Below, piece after piece: positions 6,633 through 14,455 of a DNA stretch of 26,858 nucleotides. This stretch comes from JAAFIP01 sp043772355 (lineage in GTDB: Bacteria > Pseudomonadota > Gammaproteobacteria > Burkholderiales > Burkholderiaceae_C). The notes beneath the pieces were generated by a model. The model saw only the letters and a list, made by a program, of their open reading frames with translations. It did not search any database and was not told the origin of the DNA. The position numbers were made by a program, and so were the translations under genes. Location: assembly GCA_043772355.1 (NCBI GenBank), contig JAYVGI010000137.1, positions 1 to 26,858 on the forward strand. The letters are read 5' to 3'. Within the stretch, counting starts at the first letter, position 1; each line of letters opens with the position of its first letter.

Positions 6633-8420
6633 ATGGCCTCTATTTCTAAACGCAAATTTGATGTAGTCATCGTCGGCGCAGGCGGCTCGGGCATGCGTGC
6701 CTCGCTGCAACTGGCCCGTGCGGGCTTGAACGTGGCCGTGCTGTCCAAAGTGTTCCCTACCCGCAGCCACACCGTAGCTGCGCAGGGCGGCATTGGTGCG
6801 TCGCTTGGCAACATGAACGAAGACAACTGGCACTACCACTTCTATGACACCGTCAAGGGCAGTGACTGGTTGGGCGACCAGGACGCGATTGAGTTTATGT
6901 GCCGCGAAGCACCCAAGGTGGTGTACGACCTGGAGCACATGGGCATGCCGTTTGACCGCAACCCGGACGGCACCATTTACCAGCGCCCGTTTGGCGGCCA
7001 CACCGCCAACTACGGCGAAAAAGCGGTGGAGCGCGCCTGCGCCGCTGCGGACCGCACGGGCCACGCCATGCTGCACACCCTGTACCAGCAAAACGTGCAG
7101 GCCAAAACCACCTTCTTTGTCGAGTGGATGGCGCAAGACCTGATCATGGATGCCGACGGCGACTGCGTGGGCGTAAGCGCCATCGAGATGGAAACCGGCG
7201 AGCTGCATATTTTTGAAGCCAAAACCACGCTGATGGCCACCGGCGGCGCAGGCCGTATCTTTGCCGCATCGACCAATGCCTTTATCAACACCGGCGACGG
7301 CCTGGGCATGGCCGCACGCGCGGGCATTGCGCTGGAAGACATGGAGTTTTGGCAGTTCCACCCCACAGGCGTAGCGGGCGCAGGTGTGTTGCTGACCGAA
7401 GGCTGCCGGGGCGAAGGCGCTATCTTGATCAACAGCAACGGCGAGCGCTTCATGGAGCGCTATGCGCCCACGCTGAAAGACCTGGCCCCGCGTGACTTTG
7501 TCTCGCGCTGCATGGACCAGGAGATCAAGGAAGGCCGGGGCTGCGGCCCCAACAAAGACTATGTGCTGCTCAAGCTGGACCACCTGGGCGCAGAGACCAT
7601 CCACAAACGTTTGCCCTCGGTGTACGAGATCGGCATTAACTTTGCCAACGTGGATGTGACGCGCGAACCCATCCCCGTGGTGCCGACCATCCATTACCAA
7701 ATGGGCGGCATCCCCACCAATATCAACGGCCAGGTAGTGCGCCAAAAAGATGGCAACGACAACGCCGTCGTGAAAGGCCTGTACGCCGTGGGTGAATGCT
7801 CCTGCGTGAGCGTGCACGGTGCCAACCGCTTGGGCACTAATTCGTTGCTGGACTTGCTGGTATTTGGCCGAGCGGCGGGCAACCATATCGTCGAGCACCA
7901 CGACAAGAGTTCTGCGCACAAGCCCTTGCCCGCAGATGCTACAACCTCCACCGAAGAGCGCCTGGCTCGTCTGGACAGCAACCAAACTGGCGAATACGCG
8001 CAAAGAGTGGCCGACGACATTCGCGCTGCCATGCAGTTGCACGCCGGCGTGTTCCGCACCCAGGCCACGCTGGACGAAGGCGTGACAAAAATGGCTGAAC
8101 TGCGCAAGCGCGTCGCCGCAATAGGCCTCAAAGACAACTCCAAAATCTTCAACACCGCCCGCATCGAAGCGCTGGAGGTAGAGAACCTGATCGAAGCCGC
8201 AGAGGCCACCTTGGTGTCCGCCGCCGCCCGCCGCGAAAGCCGTGGCGCGCACTCGGTTGCCGACTACGACGACACACCCGAGTTCCCCAACGGCCGCAAC
8301 GACAAAGAATGGCACAAGCACACGCTTTGGTACAAAGACGGCAACCGCTTGAGCTACAAGGCGGTGCAGATGAAGCCGCTGACCGTTGATTCAGTTCCAT
8401 TAAAAACCCGTACTTTCTGA
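6633..8420 (+). CDS. sdhA: Succinate dehydrogenase flavoprotein subunit
   Basis: This 595-residue catalytic subunit oxidises succinate to fumarate at a covalent FAD. It has the dinucleotide-binding GAGGSG at 15-20, the FAD-linking histidine H46 in RSHTVAAQGG, the substrate-site segment around QFHPTGVAGAG, and GANRLGTNSLLDLLVFGRAAG near residue 400. The length is typical for bacterial SdhA. GGAGAG lies 10 bases upstream of the chosen ATG, which is 4 bases after the sdhD stop; the longer frame from 6591 would overlap sdhD. The opposite strand has a long open frame here, which is a codon-bias shadow. Confidence 0.98.
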   Translation: MASISKRKFDVVIVGAGGSGMRASLQLARAGLNVAVLSKVFPTRSHTVAAQGGIGASLGNMNEDNWHYHFYDTVKGSDWLGDQDAIEFMCREAPKVVYDLEHMGMPFDRNPDGTIYQRPFGGHTANYGEKAVERACAAADRTGHAMLHTLYQQNVQAKTTFFVEWMAQDLIMDADGDCVGVSAIEMETGELHIFEAKTTLMATGGAGRIFAASTNAFINTGDGLGMAARAGIALEDMEFWQFHPTGVAGAGVLLTEGCRGEGAILINSNGERFMERYAPTLKDLAPRDFVSRCMDQEIKEGRGCGPNKDYVLLKLDHLGAETIHKRLPSVYEIGINFANVDVTREPIPVVPTIHYQMGGIPTNINGQVVRQKDGNDNAVVKGLYAVGECSCVSVHGANRLGTNSLLDLLVFGRAAGNHIVEHHDKSSAHKPLPADATTSTEERLARLDSNQTGEYAQRVADDIRAAMQLHAGVFRTQATLDEGVTKMAELRKRVAAIGLKDNSKIFNTARIEALEVENLIEAAEATLVSAAARRESRGAHSVADYDDTPEFPNGRNDKEWHKHTLWYKDGNRLSYKAVQMKPLTVDSVPLKTRTF

Positions 8421-8429
8421 GCAAATATC

Positions 8430-9134
8430 ATGGAAACACGCACCTTCAAAATCTACCGCTACGACCCGGATGCGGATGCCAAGCCGTACATGCAAACGGT
8501 AAAAATCGAGCTGGACGGCACCGAGCGCATGCTGCTGGATGTGCTGATGAAGCTCAAAGAGCAAGTGCCCAGCATCAGCTTTCGCCGCTCGTGCCGCGAA
8601 GGCGTGTGCGGCTCTGACGCGATGAACATCAACGGCAAAAACGGCTTGGCCTGCTTGACCAATATGCGCACGCTCAAAGGCGACATCACGCTCAAGCCCT
8701 TGCCTGGCCTGCCCGTCATCCGCGATTTGATTGTGGACATGACGCAGTTCTTCAAGCAGTACAACTCCATCAAGCCCTACTTGATGAACGACACCATTGC
8801 GCCCGAAAAAGAGCGCTTGCAGTCGCCCGAAGAGCGCGATGAGCTCAACGGTTTGTACGAGTGCATTTTGTGCGCTAGTTGTTCTACCGCCTGCCCCAGC
8901 TTCTGGTGGAACCCCGACAAGTTCGTCGGCCCCGCTGGCCTCTTGCAAGCCTACCGCTTCATCGCCGACAGCCGCGACCACGGCACCGCCGAGCGCCTGG
9001 ACAACCTGGAAGACCCTTACCGCCTTTTCCGCTGCCACACCATCATGAACTGCGTGGACGTGTGCCCGAAAGGCCTGAACCCGACCAAGGCGATCGGCAA
9101 GATCAAAGAGATGATGGTGCTGCGCTCCGTCTAA
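8430..9134 (+). CDS. sdhB: Succinate dehydrogenase iron-sulfur subunit
   Basis: The 234-residue protein carries all three cluster motifs of SdhB: the [2Fe-2S] site in SCREGVCGSDAM with a later C in NGLAC, the [4Fe-4S] site in CILCASCSTACPS, and the [3Fe-4S] site in CHTIMNCVDVCPKGLNP. It passes electrons from SdhA to ubiquinone at SdhCD. It starts 9 bases after the sdhA stop. Downstream, a repeat of about 95 bases separates it from sdhE, which may make an internal pause or processing site in the operon mRNA. Confidence 0.97.
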   Translation: METRTFKIYRYDPDADAKPYMQTVKIELDGTERMLLDVLMKLKEQVPSISFRRSCREGVCGSDAMNINGKNGLACLTNMRTLKGDITLKPLPGLPVIRDLIVDMTQFFKQYNSIKPYLMNDTIAPEKERLQSPEERDELNGLYECILCASCSTACPSFWWNPDKFVGPAGLLQAYRFIADSRDHGTAERLDNLEDPYRLFRCHTIMNCVDVCPKGLNPTKAIGKIKEMMVLRSV

Positions 9135-9141
9135 CTACATG

Positions 9142-9236
9142 ACCCCCACGCTTGTCACTCCGTGCGCTTTTAAGCCCTTTGCAAAGGCAGCGCTGCCCCC
9201 TCTGGGGGCTAATTTCCCTTGGGGCGGCCCGGCGGG
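9142..9236. repeat. Dispersed intergenic repeat between sdhB and sdhE
   Basis: The stretch begins CCCCCACGCTTGTCACT and ends GCTGCCCCCTCTGGGGGCT and CTTGGGGCGGCCCGGCGG. These blocks are shared with the two tandem copies at 18604-18765, so at least three copies of the family lie in this window. GCCCCC/GGGGGC forms a stable hairpin, followed by a second GC-rich block. Similar repeats are, to my knowledge, abundant in Comamonadaceae intergenic regions. Confidence 0.82.
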
Positions 9237-9245
9237 AAATTGACC

Positions 9246-9560
9246 ATGACCGAACTCGTCGCCTCCATCGACGCACCCGCTGGCCTGGATGCCAAGCTGG
9301 GTGTGCGCGAGCTCTCCAAGCTGCGCTGGAGAACACGCAGGGGTTTGCTGGAAAATGATCTGTTCATCGAGCGGTTTTTTACCCAGTACGAGAGCAGCAT
9401 CACCGTGCGGCAAGCGAATAGTTTGAACGCTCTGATGGATTTATCCGACAATGACCTGCTCGATCTGCATTTGAGCCGCAAATCATTGCAGCAAATACGC
9501 CCCGAATTTGATACCGCAGACATTCAAAACCTGCTGACCCTATTGAAACAAAAAAGTTAA
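9246..9560 (+). CDS. sdhE: Succinate dehydrogenase assembly factor SdhE (YgfY/Sdh5 family)
   Basis: The 104-residue protein contains the family signature RGLLEND (the RGxxE motif) in the segment LRWRTRRGLLENDLFIERF, and a small helical body as in YgfY. SdhE assists covalent attachment of FAD to SdhA, so its place between sdhB and gltA fits its job. The start at 9246 is preferred over 9219 because the earlier ATG lies in the GC-rich repeat and the extra residues are repeat-encoded. There is no strong ribosome site; the upstream sequence is the repeat end. The protein is somewhat longer at the N-terminus than E. coli SdhE (88 residues). Confidence 0.92.
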   Translation: MTELVASIDAPAGLDAKLGVRELSKLRWRTRRGLLENDLFIERFFTQYESSITVRQANSLNALMDLSDNDLLDLHLSRKSLQQIRPEFDTADIQNLLTLLKQKS

Positions 9561-9585
9561 AGTCCAAAAGTAAAGGTACCTCCCC

Positions 9586-10896
9586 ATGAAACTCTCCGAC
9601 AACAAAGCCACCCTGTCCTTCTCCAATGGCAGCCCCAGCGTAGAACTGCCCGTGTACCAGGGCAGTATCGGCCCCGATGTGGTCGATATCCGCAAGCTGT
9701 ACGCCCAAACCGGCATGTTCACCTACGACCCTGGCTTTATGAGCACAGCGGCCACCCAGTCAGCCATTACCTACATTGACGGTGACAAAGGCGAGCTGCT
9801 CTACCGCGGCTACCCCATCGAGCAACTGGCCACCAACTGCGACTTTTTGGAGACCTGCCACCTGTTGCTGTACGCCAACTTGCCCAATGTAGAGCAGAAG
9901 AAAGACTTCACCAACCGCGTGACCATGCACACCATGGTCAACGAGCAGATGCAGTTCTTCCTGCGCGGTTTCCGCCGCGACGCACACCCCATGGCCATCT
10001 TGACCGGCCTGGTCGGCGCACTGTCGGCCTTCTACCATGACAGCACCGACATCACCAATGCCGAGCACCGCGACATCGCCGCCATCCGCTTGATTGCCAA
10101 AATGCCTACATTGGTAGCCATGGCCTACAAATACAGCGTCGGCCAGCCTTACATCTACCCGAAAAACAATCTCAGCTACGCAGGCAACTTCCTGCACATG
10201 ATGTTTGCCACGCCCTGCGAAGAGTATGTGGTCAACCCCGTGATCGAGCGCGCTGTGGACCGCATCTTCACCCTGCATGCAGACCACGAGCAAAACGCCT
10301 CCACCTCCACCGTGCGCCTGTGCGGCAGCTCGGGCACCAACCCGTTTGCCGCCATCGCTGCAGGTGTAGCCTGCCTGTGGGGCCCCGCGCACGGCGGTGC
10401 CAACGAGGCCTGCCTGAACATGCTGGAAGACATCCAGAAAATGGGCGGCGTGGCCAAGGTAGGCGAGTTCATGGAGAAGGTCAAGGACAAAAACTCCGGC
10501 GTCAAACTCATGGGCTTTGGCCACCGCGTGTACAAAAACTATGACCCCCGCGCCAAGCTGATGCAAGAGACCTGCCACGAAGTGCTCCGCGAGCTGGGCC
10601 TGGAGAACGACCCCCTGTTCAAACTGGCCAAAGAGCTCGAGCGCATCGCCCTGGAAGACGACTACTTTGTGCAGCGCAAGCTCTACCCCAACGTAGACTT
10701 CTACAGCGGCATCGTGCAGCGCGCCATCGGCATCCCCGTCAGCATGTTCACCGCCGTGTTCGCCCTGGCCCGCACCGTAGGCTGGATCGCCCAGCTCAAC
10801 GAAATGATCGGCGACCCAGAGTACAAAATCGGCCGCCCGCGCCAGCTCTTTACCGGTGCTGAGAAGCGCGACGTGTTGCCGCTGGCTAAGCGTTAA
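9586..10896 (+). CDS. gltA: Citrate synthase (type II, hexameric-type)
   Basis: The 436-residue protein condenses acetyl-CoA and oxaloacetate to citrate. It has an N-terminal extension typical of Gram-negative GltA (LPVYQGSIGPDVVDI), the catalytic-site segment LWGPAHGGANEA with an active-site histidine, GFGHRVYKNYDPR with the second histidine, and GIPVSMFTAVFALARTVGW near the C-terminus. It starts 25 bases after sdhE behind AAAGGTACC and ends the TCA cluster just before a strong terminator. Members of this type in Gram-negative bacteria are often NADH-inhibited; that is family knowledge, not read from this sequence. Confidence 0.98.
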   Translation: MKLSDNKATLSFSNGSPSVELPVYQGSIGPDVVDIRKLYAQTGMFTYDPGFMSTAATQSAITYIDGDKGELLYRGYPIEQLATNCDFLETCHLLLYANLPNVEQKKDFTNRVTMHTMVNEQMQFFLRGFRRDAHPMAILTGLVGALSAFYHDSTDITNAEHRDIAAIRLIAKMPTLVAMAYKYSVGQPYIYPKNNLSYAGNFLHMMFATPCEEYVVNPVIERAVDRIFTLHADHEQNASTSTVRLCGSSGTNPFAAIAAGVACLWGPAHGGANEACLNMLEDIQKMGGVAKVGEFMEKVKDKNSGVKLMGFGHRVYKNYDPRAKLMQETCHEVLRELGLENDPLFKLAKELERIALEDDYFVQRKLYPNVDFYSGIVQRAIGIPVSMFTAVFALARTVGWIAQLNEMIGDPEYKIGRPRQLFTGAEKRDVLPLAKR

Positions 10897-10916
10897 TCAT
10901 TCTCGCTGTTAGCAAG

Positions 10917-10950
10917 AAGTCCGTTGACCGTGAGGTTGGCGGACTTTTTT
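10917..10950 (+). terminator. Rho-independent terminator after gltA
   Basis: AAGTCCG at 10917-10923 pairs with CGGACTT at 10940-10946, extended inward by GACC/GGTT pairing, and is followed by a T-run to 10950. It begins about 20 bases after the gltA stop and should end the sdhCDAB-sdhE-gltA transcript. Confidence 0.88.
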
Positions 10951-10999
10951 ATTCGCGCTACTGGTCGCGTAGGTCTTTGTTGCAGAGTTGCTTGGTTAC

Positions 11000-11330
11000 G
11001 GGCAAGTGTGAAGTGGTTTGCCCTCATCCGTTTCTTGGAAAATAGTTGGCTCCGGGCGGGTGAGCGTATGCAAATCGCCCTCATACTGGAGTACCAGAAA
11101 TCGGTCAATTTGCATACGTTCACCCACCTCGCGACCACCTTGGCGTGCCACCCGTAGTGACGTGACAGACTGACAGAAAACTACCGGTAGCGCGCTACTT
11201 TGGTCGCTGCACAGTTGGGTGTTTATCGGCTGACCGATTTCTGGTACTCCAGCATGAGGGCAGACGATGAACGCCCAACTGTGCGTACGAGACTGACTTT
11301 CCTGGCGATAAACACTCAACTATGCGTACG
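11000..11330. repeat. Cluster of nested inverted repeats in a 420 bp gene-free zone
   Basis: No gene is supported between 10951 and 11372. The zone instead holds several inverted pairs. GGGCAA/TTGCCC lies at 11000-11023. An 18-base arm at 11058-11075 pairs with 11108-11125 (one mismatch). A 30-base arm at 11078-11107 pairs with 11231-11260 (29 of 30). The segment around 11212-11228 (CAGTTGGGTGTTTATCG) pairs with a CGATAAACACTCAACT copy near 11310, and is also related to CGCCCAACTGTGCGTACG near 11272. The arms interlock rather than simply nest, so alternative folds are possible. This suggests a decayed repeat element or a structured RNA. Confidence 0.78.
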
Positions 11331-11372
11331 TGACTAGGTGCTGGTACATCCCCTCAGGTTTCGGATAAAGTC

Positions 11373-12563
11373 ATGCCCATGACCACGCCACCTACCCTCC
11401 CCTACACCCTCCCCACCGACGCAGACCGCGCCCTGCTCATAGGCCGTATCGAAATGCCAAACCTTGGCCCCGTGCTGTGCTTGGTTACACCGCAGACCAT
11501 CTACGACTTATCGAGCATTGCCGCCACTAGCGCTGATCTGCTGGCACTACCATTACCCGCACAAGCCGTCACCACCGCACGCGCGCAGTTACCCCGCATC
11601 GCCGACACCCCCGCCGTGCTAGCCAACAGCACAGAGGCCACGCGCAACTCAGCGCTACCGTACTTTCTGGCCCCCTGCGACCTGCAACCCATCAAAGCCG
11701 CTGGCGTCACATTTGTGGCCAGCATGCTGGAGCGGGTGATTGAAGAGCAGGCGCGGGGCGATGCAAGCAAGGCGCAGGCGGTGCGCGAGAGCATCTCAAA
11801 AATAGTGGGCGACAATCTGCGCGCTGTGGTGCCCGGCTCAGAGCAGGCGATGAAGGTCAAGGAGGTGCTGATACAGCAGGGCCTGTGGAGCCAGTACCTG
11901 GAGGTGGGCATTGGCAAAGATGCCGAGGTGTTTACCAAATCGCAGCCCATGAGCGCCGTGGGCTACGGCGCGCAGATAGGCATTCACCCCGAGAGCCATT
12001 GGAACAACCCCGAGCCTGAGATTGTGCTGGCCGTGTCGCCCAGCGGCGTGGTGCACGGCGTGACCTTGGGCAATGACGTGAACCTGCGCGATTTTGAGGG
12101 CCGTAGCGCCCTGCTGCTGGGCAAGGCCAAGGACAACAATGCGTCCTGTGCCATTGGGCCGTTTATCCGCCTGTTTGACGCGCACTTCACGATAGACGAT
12201 GTACGCCAATGCGAACTGGGCTTGACGGTGACGGACGACAAGGGCTTTTTGATGGAGGGCAGCAGTGCCATCAGCCAAATCAGCCGCGACCCGCTGGAGC
12301 TGGTGGCACAAACGATTAACGCCAACCACCAATACCCCGATGGTTTTATGCTGTTTCTAGGCACCATGTTTGCGCCCACGCAAGACCGCTTCGCCAAAGA
12401 CCAGGGCTTTACCCATGCGGTGGGCGACGTGGTGAGCGTGCATACGCCCAAGCTGGGCTGCCTGACGAACCAAGTGCACACCAGCGACCAGATAGCGCCG
12501 TGGACGATTGGAGTGAGACATCTAATTCGTCTGCTTGCCAAGCGCAACGCACTATTGAATTAG
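11373..12563 (+). CDS. Fumarylacetoacetate hydrolase (FAH) family protein
   Basis: The 396-residue protein has an FAH-fold catalytic half. NNPEPEIVLAV supplies two metal-binding glutamates and GNDVNLRDFEGRS a metal-binding aspartate, while GSSAISQISRDP and HQYPDGFMLFLGTMFAPTQDR lie in the later barrel strands. Members hydrolyse or hydrate 2-oxo-acid-type substrates (fumarylpyruvate, 2-keto-3-deoxy sugar acids and similar). The substrate cannot be read from the sequence, and no sugar-acid or aromatic pathway genes lie nearby. The first ATG (11373) and the ATG two codons later are both possible. The stop codon lies in the first bases of a dispersed repeat. It stands alone between two non-coding zones. 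Confidence 0.85.
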   Translation: MPMTTPPTLPYTLPTDADRALLIGRIEMPNLGPVLCLVTPQTIYDLSSIAATSADLLALPLPAQAVTTARAQLPRIADTPAVLANSTEATRNSALPYFLAPCDLQPIKAAGVTFVASMLERVIEEQARGDASKAQAVRESISKIVGDNLRAVVPGSEQAMKVKEVLIQQGLWSQYLEVGIGKDAEVFTKSQPMSAVGYGAQIGIHPESHWNNPEPEIVLAVSPSGVVHGVTLGNDVNLRDFEGRSALLLGKAKDNNASCAIGPFIRLFDAHFTIDDVRQCELGLTVTDDKGFLMEGSSAISQISRDPLELVAQTINANHQYPDGFMLFLGTMFAPTQDRFAKDQGFTHAVGDVVSVHTPKLGCLTNQVHTSDQIAPWTIGVRHLIRLLAKRNALLN

Positions 12564-12600
12564 TAGCTGCTCCCGCGATATTCTATTAGGCTAGAGGCCA
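12561..12600. repeat. Dispersed short repeat, copy overlapping the FAH stop codon
   Basis: TAGTAGC...GGCTAGAGGC at 12561-12599 matches the inverse complement of 20563-20600 at about 31 of 38 positions. The opening TAG is the stop codon of the FAH gene. A more distant relative lies at 22756-22794. These look like one family of short intergenic repeats. The remaining gap to 12745 shows no other feature. Confidence 0.6.
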
Positions 12601-12745
12601 TTTACCCTTAGAACCGCGGCTTCTCCAATGGCTTTGCCCGCACTGGCCGACGGGTCCGCTATTAGGGAGAACTATGAGATACAAAGCCGGGCATATCGGC
12701 TAAGGTGCTGGGTGTATTCACTTAGACCTCAAACAAGGAGCCTCC

Positions 12746-14437
12746 ATGACCACCGTCGAACCAAGCGATCTTCCCCTGCAACGCGCCTACCACTGGGAAA
12801 AAGCCCGCGCCAACGACATCTTGTTTACTCAGCCCTTGGGCGGCGGTGTGGTGCGTGACTGGACTTGGGCCCAGGCCATGGACGAAACGCGCCGAATGGC
12901 GGCCTACCTGAAGGCGCAAAACTTTGGCGACGGCGCGCGCATCGCCATCATGAGCAAAAACACCTCCTGGTGGATCATGAGTGACCTGGCCATCTGGATG
13001 GCCGGCTACGTGAGCGTGCCAATCTACCCTAACCTGGTAGCCGAGACGGTGCGCCAGATCATGGCGCACTCTGAGACCAAGCTGTGCTTTGTAGGCAAGC
13101 TGGACGACTGGAAGTCCATGCAGCCCGGTATCCCCGAAGGCATGCCCTGCATCACCACCCCGCTGTGCGATGCAGCGCCGGGGCTGAAAGGCTTTAGCGC
13201 TTGGGAAGAGATTGTCAAAACCAGCCCACCGATGAAGGAAAGCCCCACCTTCGCGGGCAATAGCATGGCCACCATCATCTACACCTCAGGCACCACGGGT
13301 ATGCCCAAAGGGGCAGTGCATGGCTTTGAGGCTTTTTCGCATACCGCCAAAGCGCTGGTGGACAACATCCAGACCACCACCCAAGACCGCATGCTGTCCT
13401 ACCTGCCGTTGGCCCACGTGGCTGAGCGCTGCCTGGTGGAAGGGCAATGTTTGTACCACGGCATGCACATCTTTTTTGCGGAAAGCCTGGACAGCTTTTT
13501 GGTGGACTTGCAGCGCGCGCGGCCGACTATTTTCTTCTCGGTACCGCGCCTGTGGGTCAAATTCCAGCAAGGCATCTTCAAGAAAATGCCACCTAAAAAA
13601 CTTGACCGTTTGATGTCAATCCCGATCTTGGGCGGCATTGTGCGCAAGAAGATTTTGAAGCAACTGGGCATGGACTCCATGCGCGTGGCGGGTACGGGCG
13701 CAGCGCCACTGCCCGCTGAAGTGATGGCGTGGTACCGCAAGCTGGGCCTGGAGCTGCTGGAGGGCTATGGCATGACGGAGCAGTTTGCCTTCGCTACGGC
13801 GTCTATCCCCGGCAAGTCGCGCATAGGCTATGTGGGCAACGCCACCAGCTGCTGCGAGGTAAGGTTGTCCGACAGCGGCGAGGTGCAGACCCGAGGCCCG
13901 GCGCACATGCAGTGCTACTTCAAAGAGCCTGAAAAAACGGCGGAGACCATGACGGGTGACGGCTGGCTGAAAACCGGCGATCTGGGTGAGTTTGATGATC
14001 AAAGACGCCTGAAAATTGTGGGCCGTGCCAAAGAGCAGTTTAAAACCAGCAAAGGCAAATACGTGTCGCCAGCGCCGATTGAGACCAAGCTGGGTGCGTT
14101 CACCAAAATCGAGGCCTGCTTGGTATCAGGCGTGGCCTTTCCGCAGCCCTTTGCCTTGGCCATGCTGCCCGCAGGGCAGTGGGACGCGCTGAAAGAAACC
14201 GATGCCCGCAAAGAATTTACGTCGGAGCTGGAGTTGCACCTCAAGGCCGTCAACGAAACCCTCGACCCGCACGAGCGCCTAGACTTTGTGGTGGTGGTGC
14301 CCGAGCAGTGGACGGTAGAGAGTGGCTTTGTCACCCCCACCCTCAAAATCAAGCGCAACGTGGTGGAGAAGCACTACGGCGACCACTTTGAGAAATGGGC
14401 CCAGGCGCGCGGTAAAGTGGTGTGGCACCAGGCCTGA
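12746..14437 (+). CDS. Long-chain acyl-CoA ligase (AMP-binding)
   Basis: The 563-residue protein is an adenylate-forming enzyme. The P-loop-like motif YTSGTTGMPKG starts at residue 179, GYGMTEQ at 340, then WLKTGDLGEF and KTSKGKYVSP, the C-terminal hinge and lysine region. It activates a carboxylate to acyl-AMP and then acyl-CoA. Its overall layout, including the long insertion around ARPTIFFSVPRLW, fits long-chain fatty acyl-CoA synthetases. AAGGAGCC lies just before the ATG, a strong ribosome site. The WS/DGAT gene follows after 18 bases, so it probably provides acyl-CoA for wax-ester or triacylglycerol synthesis. Chain-length preference cannot be told from sequence. Confidence 0.92.
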   Translation: MTTVEPSDLPLQRAYHWEKARANDILFTQPLGGGVVRDWTWAQAMDETRRMAAYLKAQNFGDGARIAIMSKNTSWWIMSDLAIWMAGYVSVPIYPNLVAETVRQIMAHSETKLCFVGKLDDWKSMQPGIPEGMPCITTPLCDAAPGLKGFSAWEEIVKTSPPMKESPTFAGNSMATIIYTSGTTGMPKGAVHGFEAFSHTAKALVDNIQTTTQDRMLSYLPLAHVAERCLVEGQCLYHGMHIFFAESLDSFLVDLQRARPTIFFSVPRLWVKFQQGIFKKMPPKKLDRLMSIPILGGIVRKKILKQLGMDSMRVAGTGAAPLPAEVMAWYRKLGLELLEGYGMTEQFAFATASIPGKSRIGYVGNATSCCEVRLSDSGEVQTRGPAHMQCYFKEPEKTAETMTGDGWLKTGDLGEFDDQRRLKIVGRAKEQFKTSKGKYVSPAPIETKLGAFTKIEACLVSGVAFPQPFALAMLPAGQWDALKETDARKEFTSELELHLKAVNETLDPHERLDFVVVVPEQWTVESGFVTPTLKIKRNVVEKHYGDHFEKWAQARGKVVWHQA

Positions 14438-14455
14438 AGCCCCGGACACAGCACC

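Noticed and set aside
6573..8321. A 582-codon open frame on the minus strand opposite sdhA
   Set aside because: It is an exact shadow of sdhA produced by GC-rich third positions. The translation is rich in His, Val and Ala without domain features.
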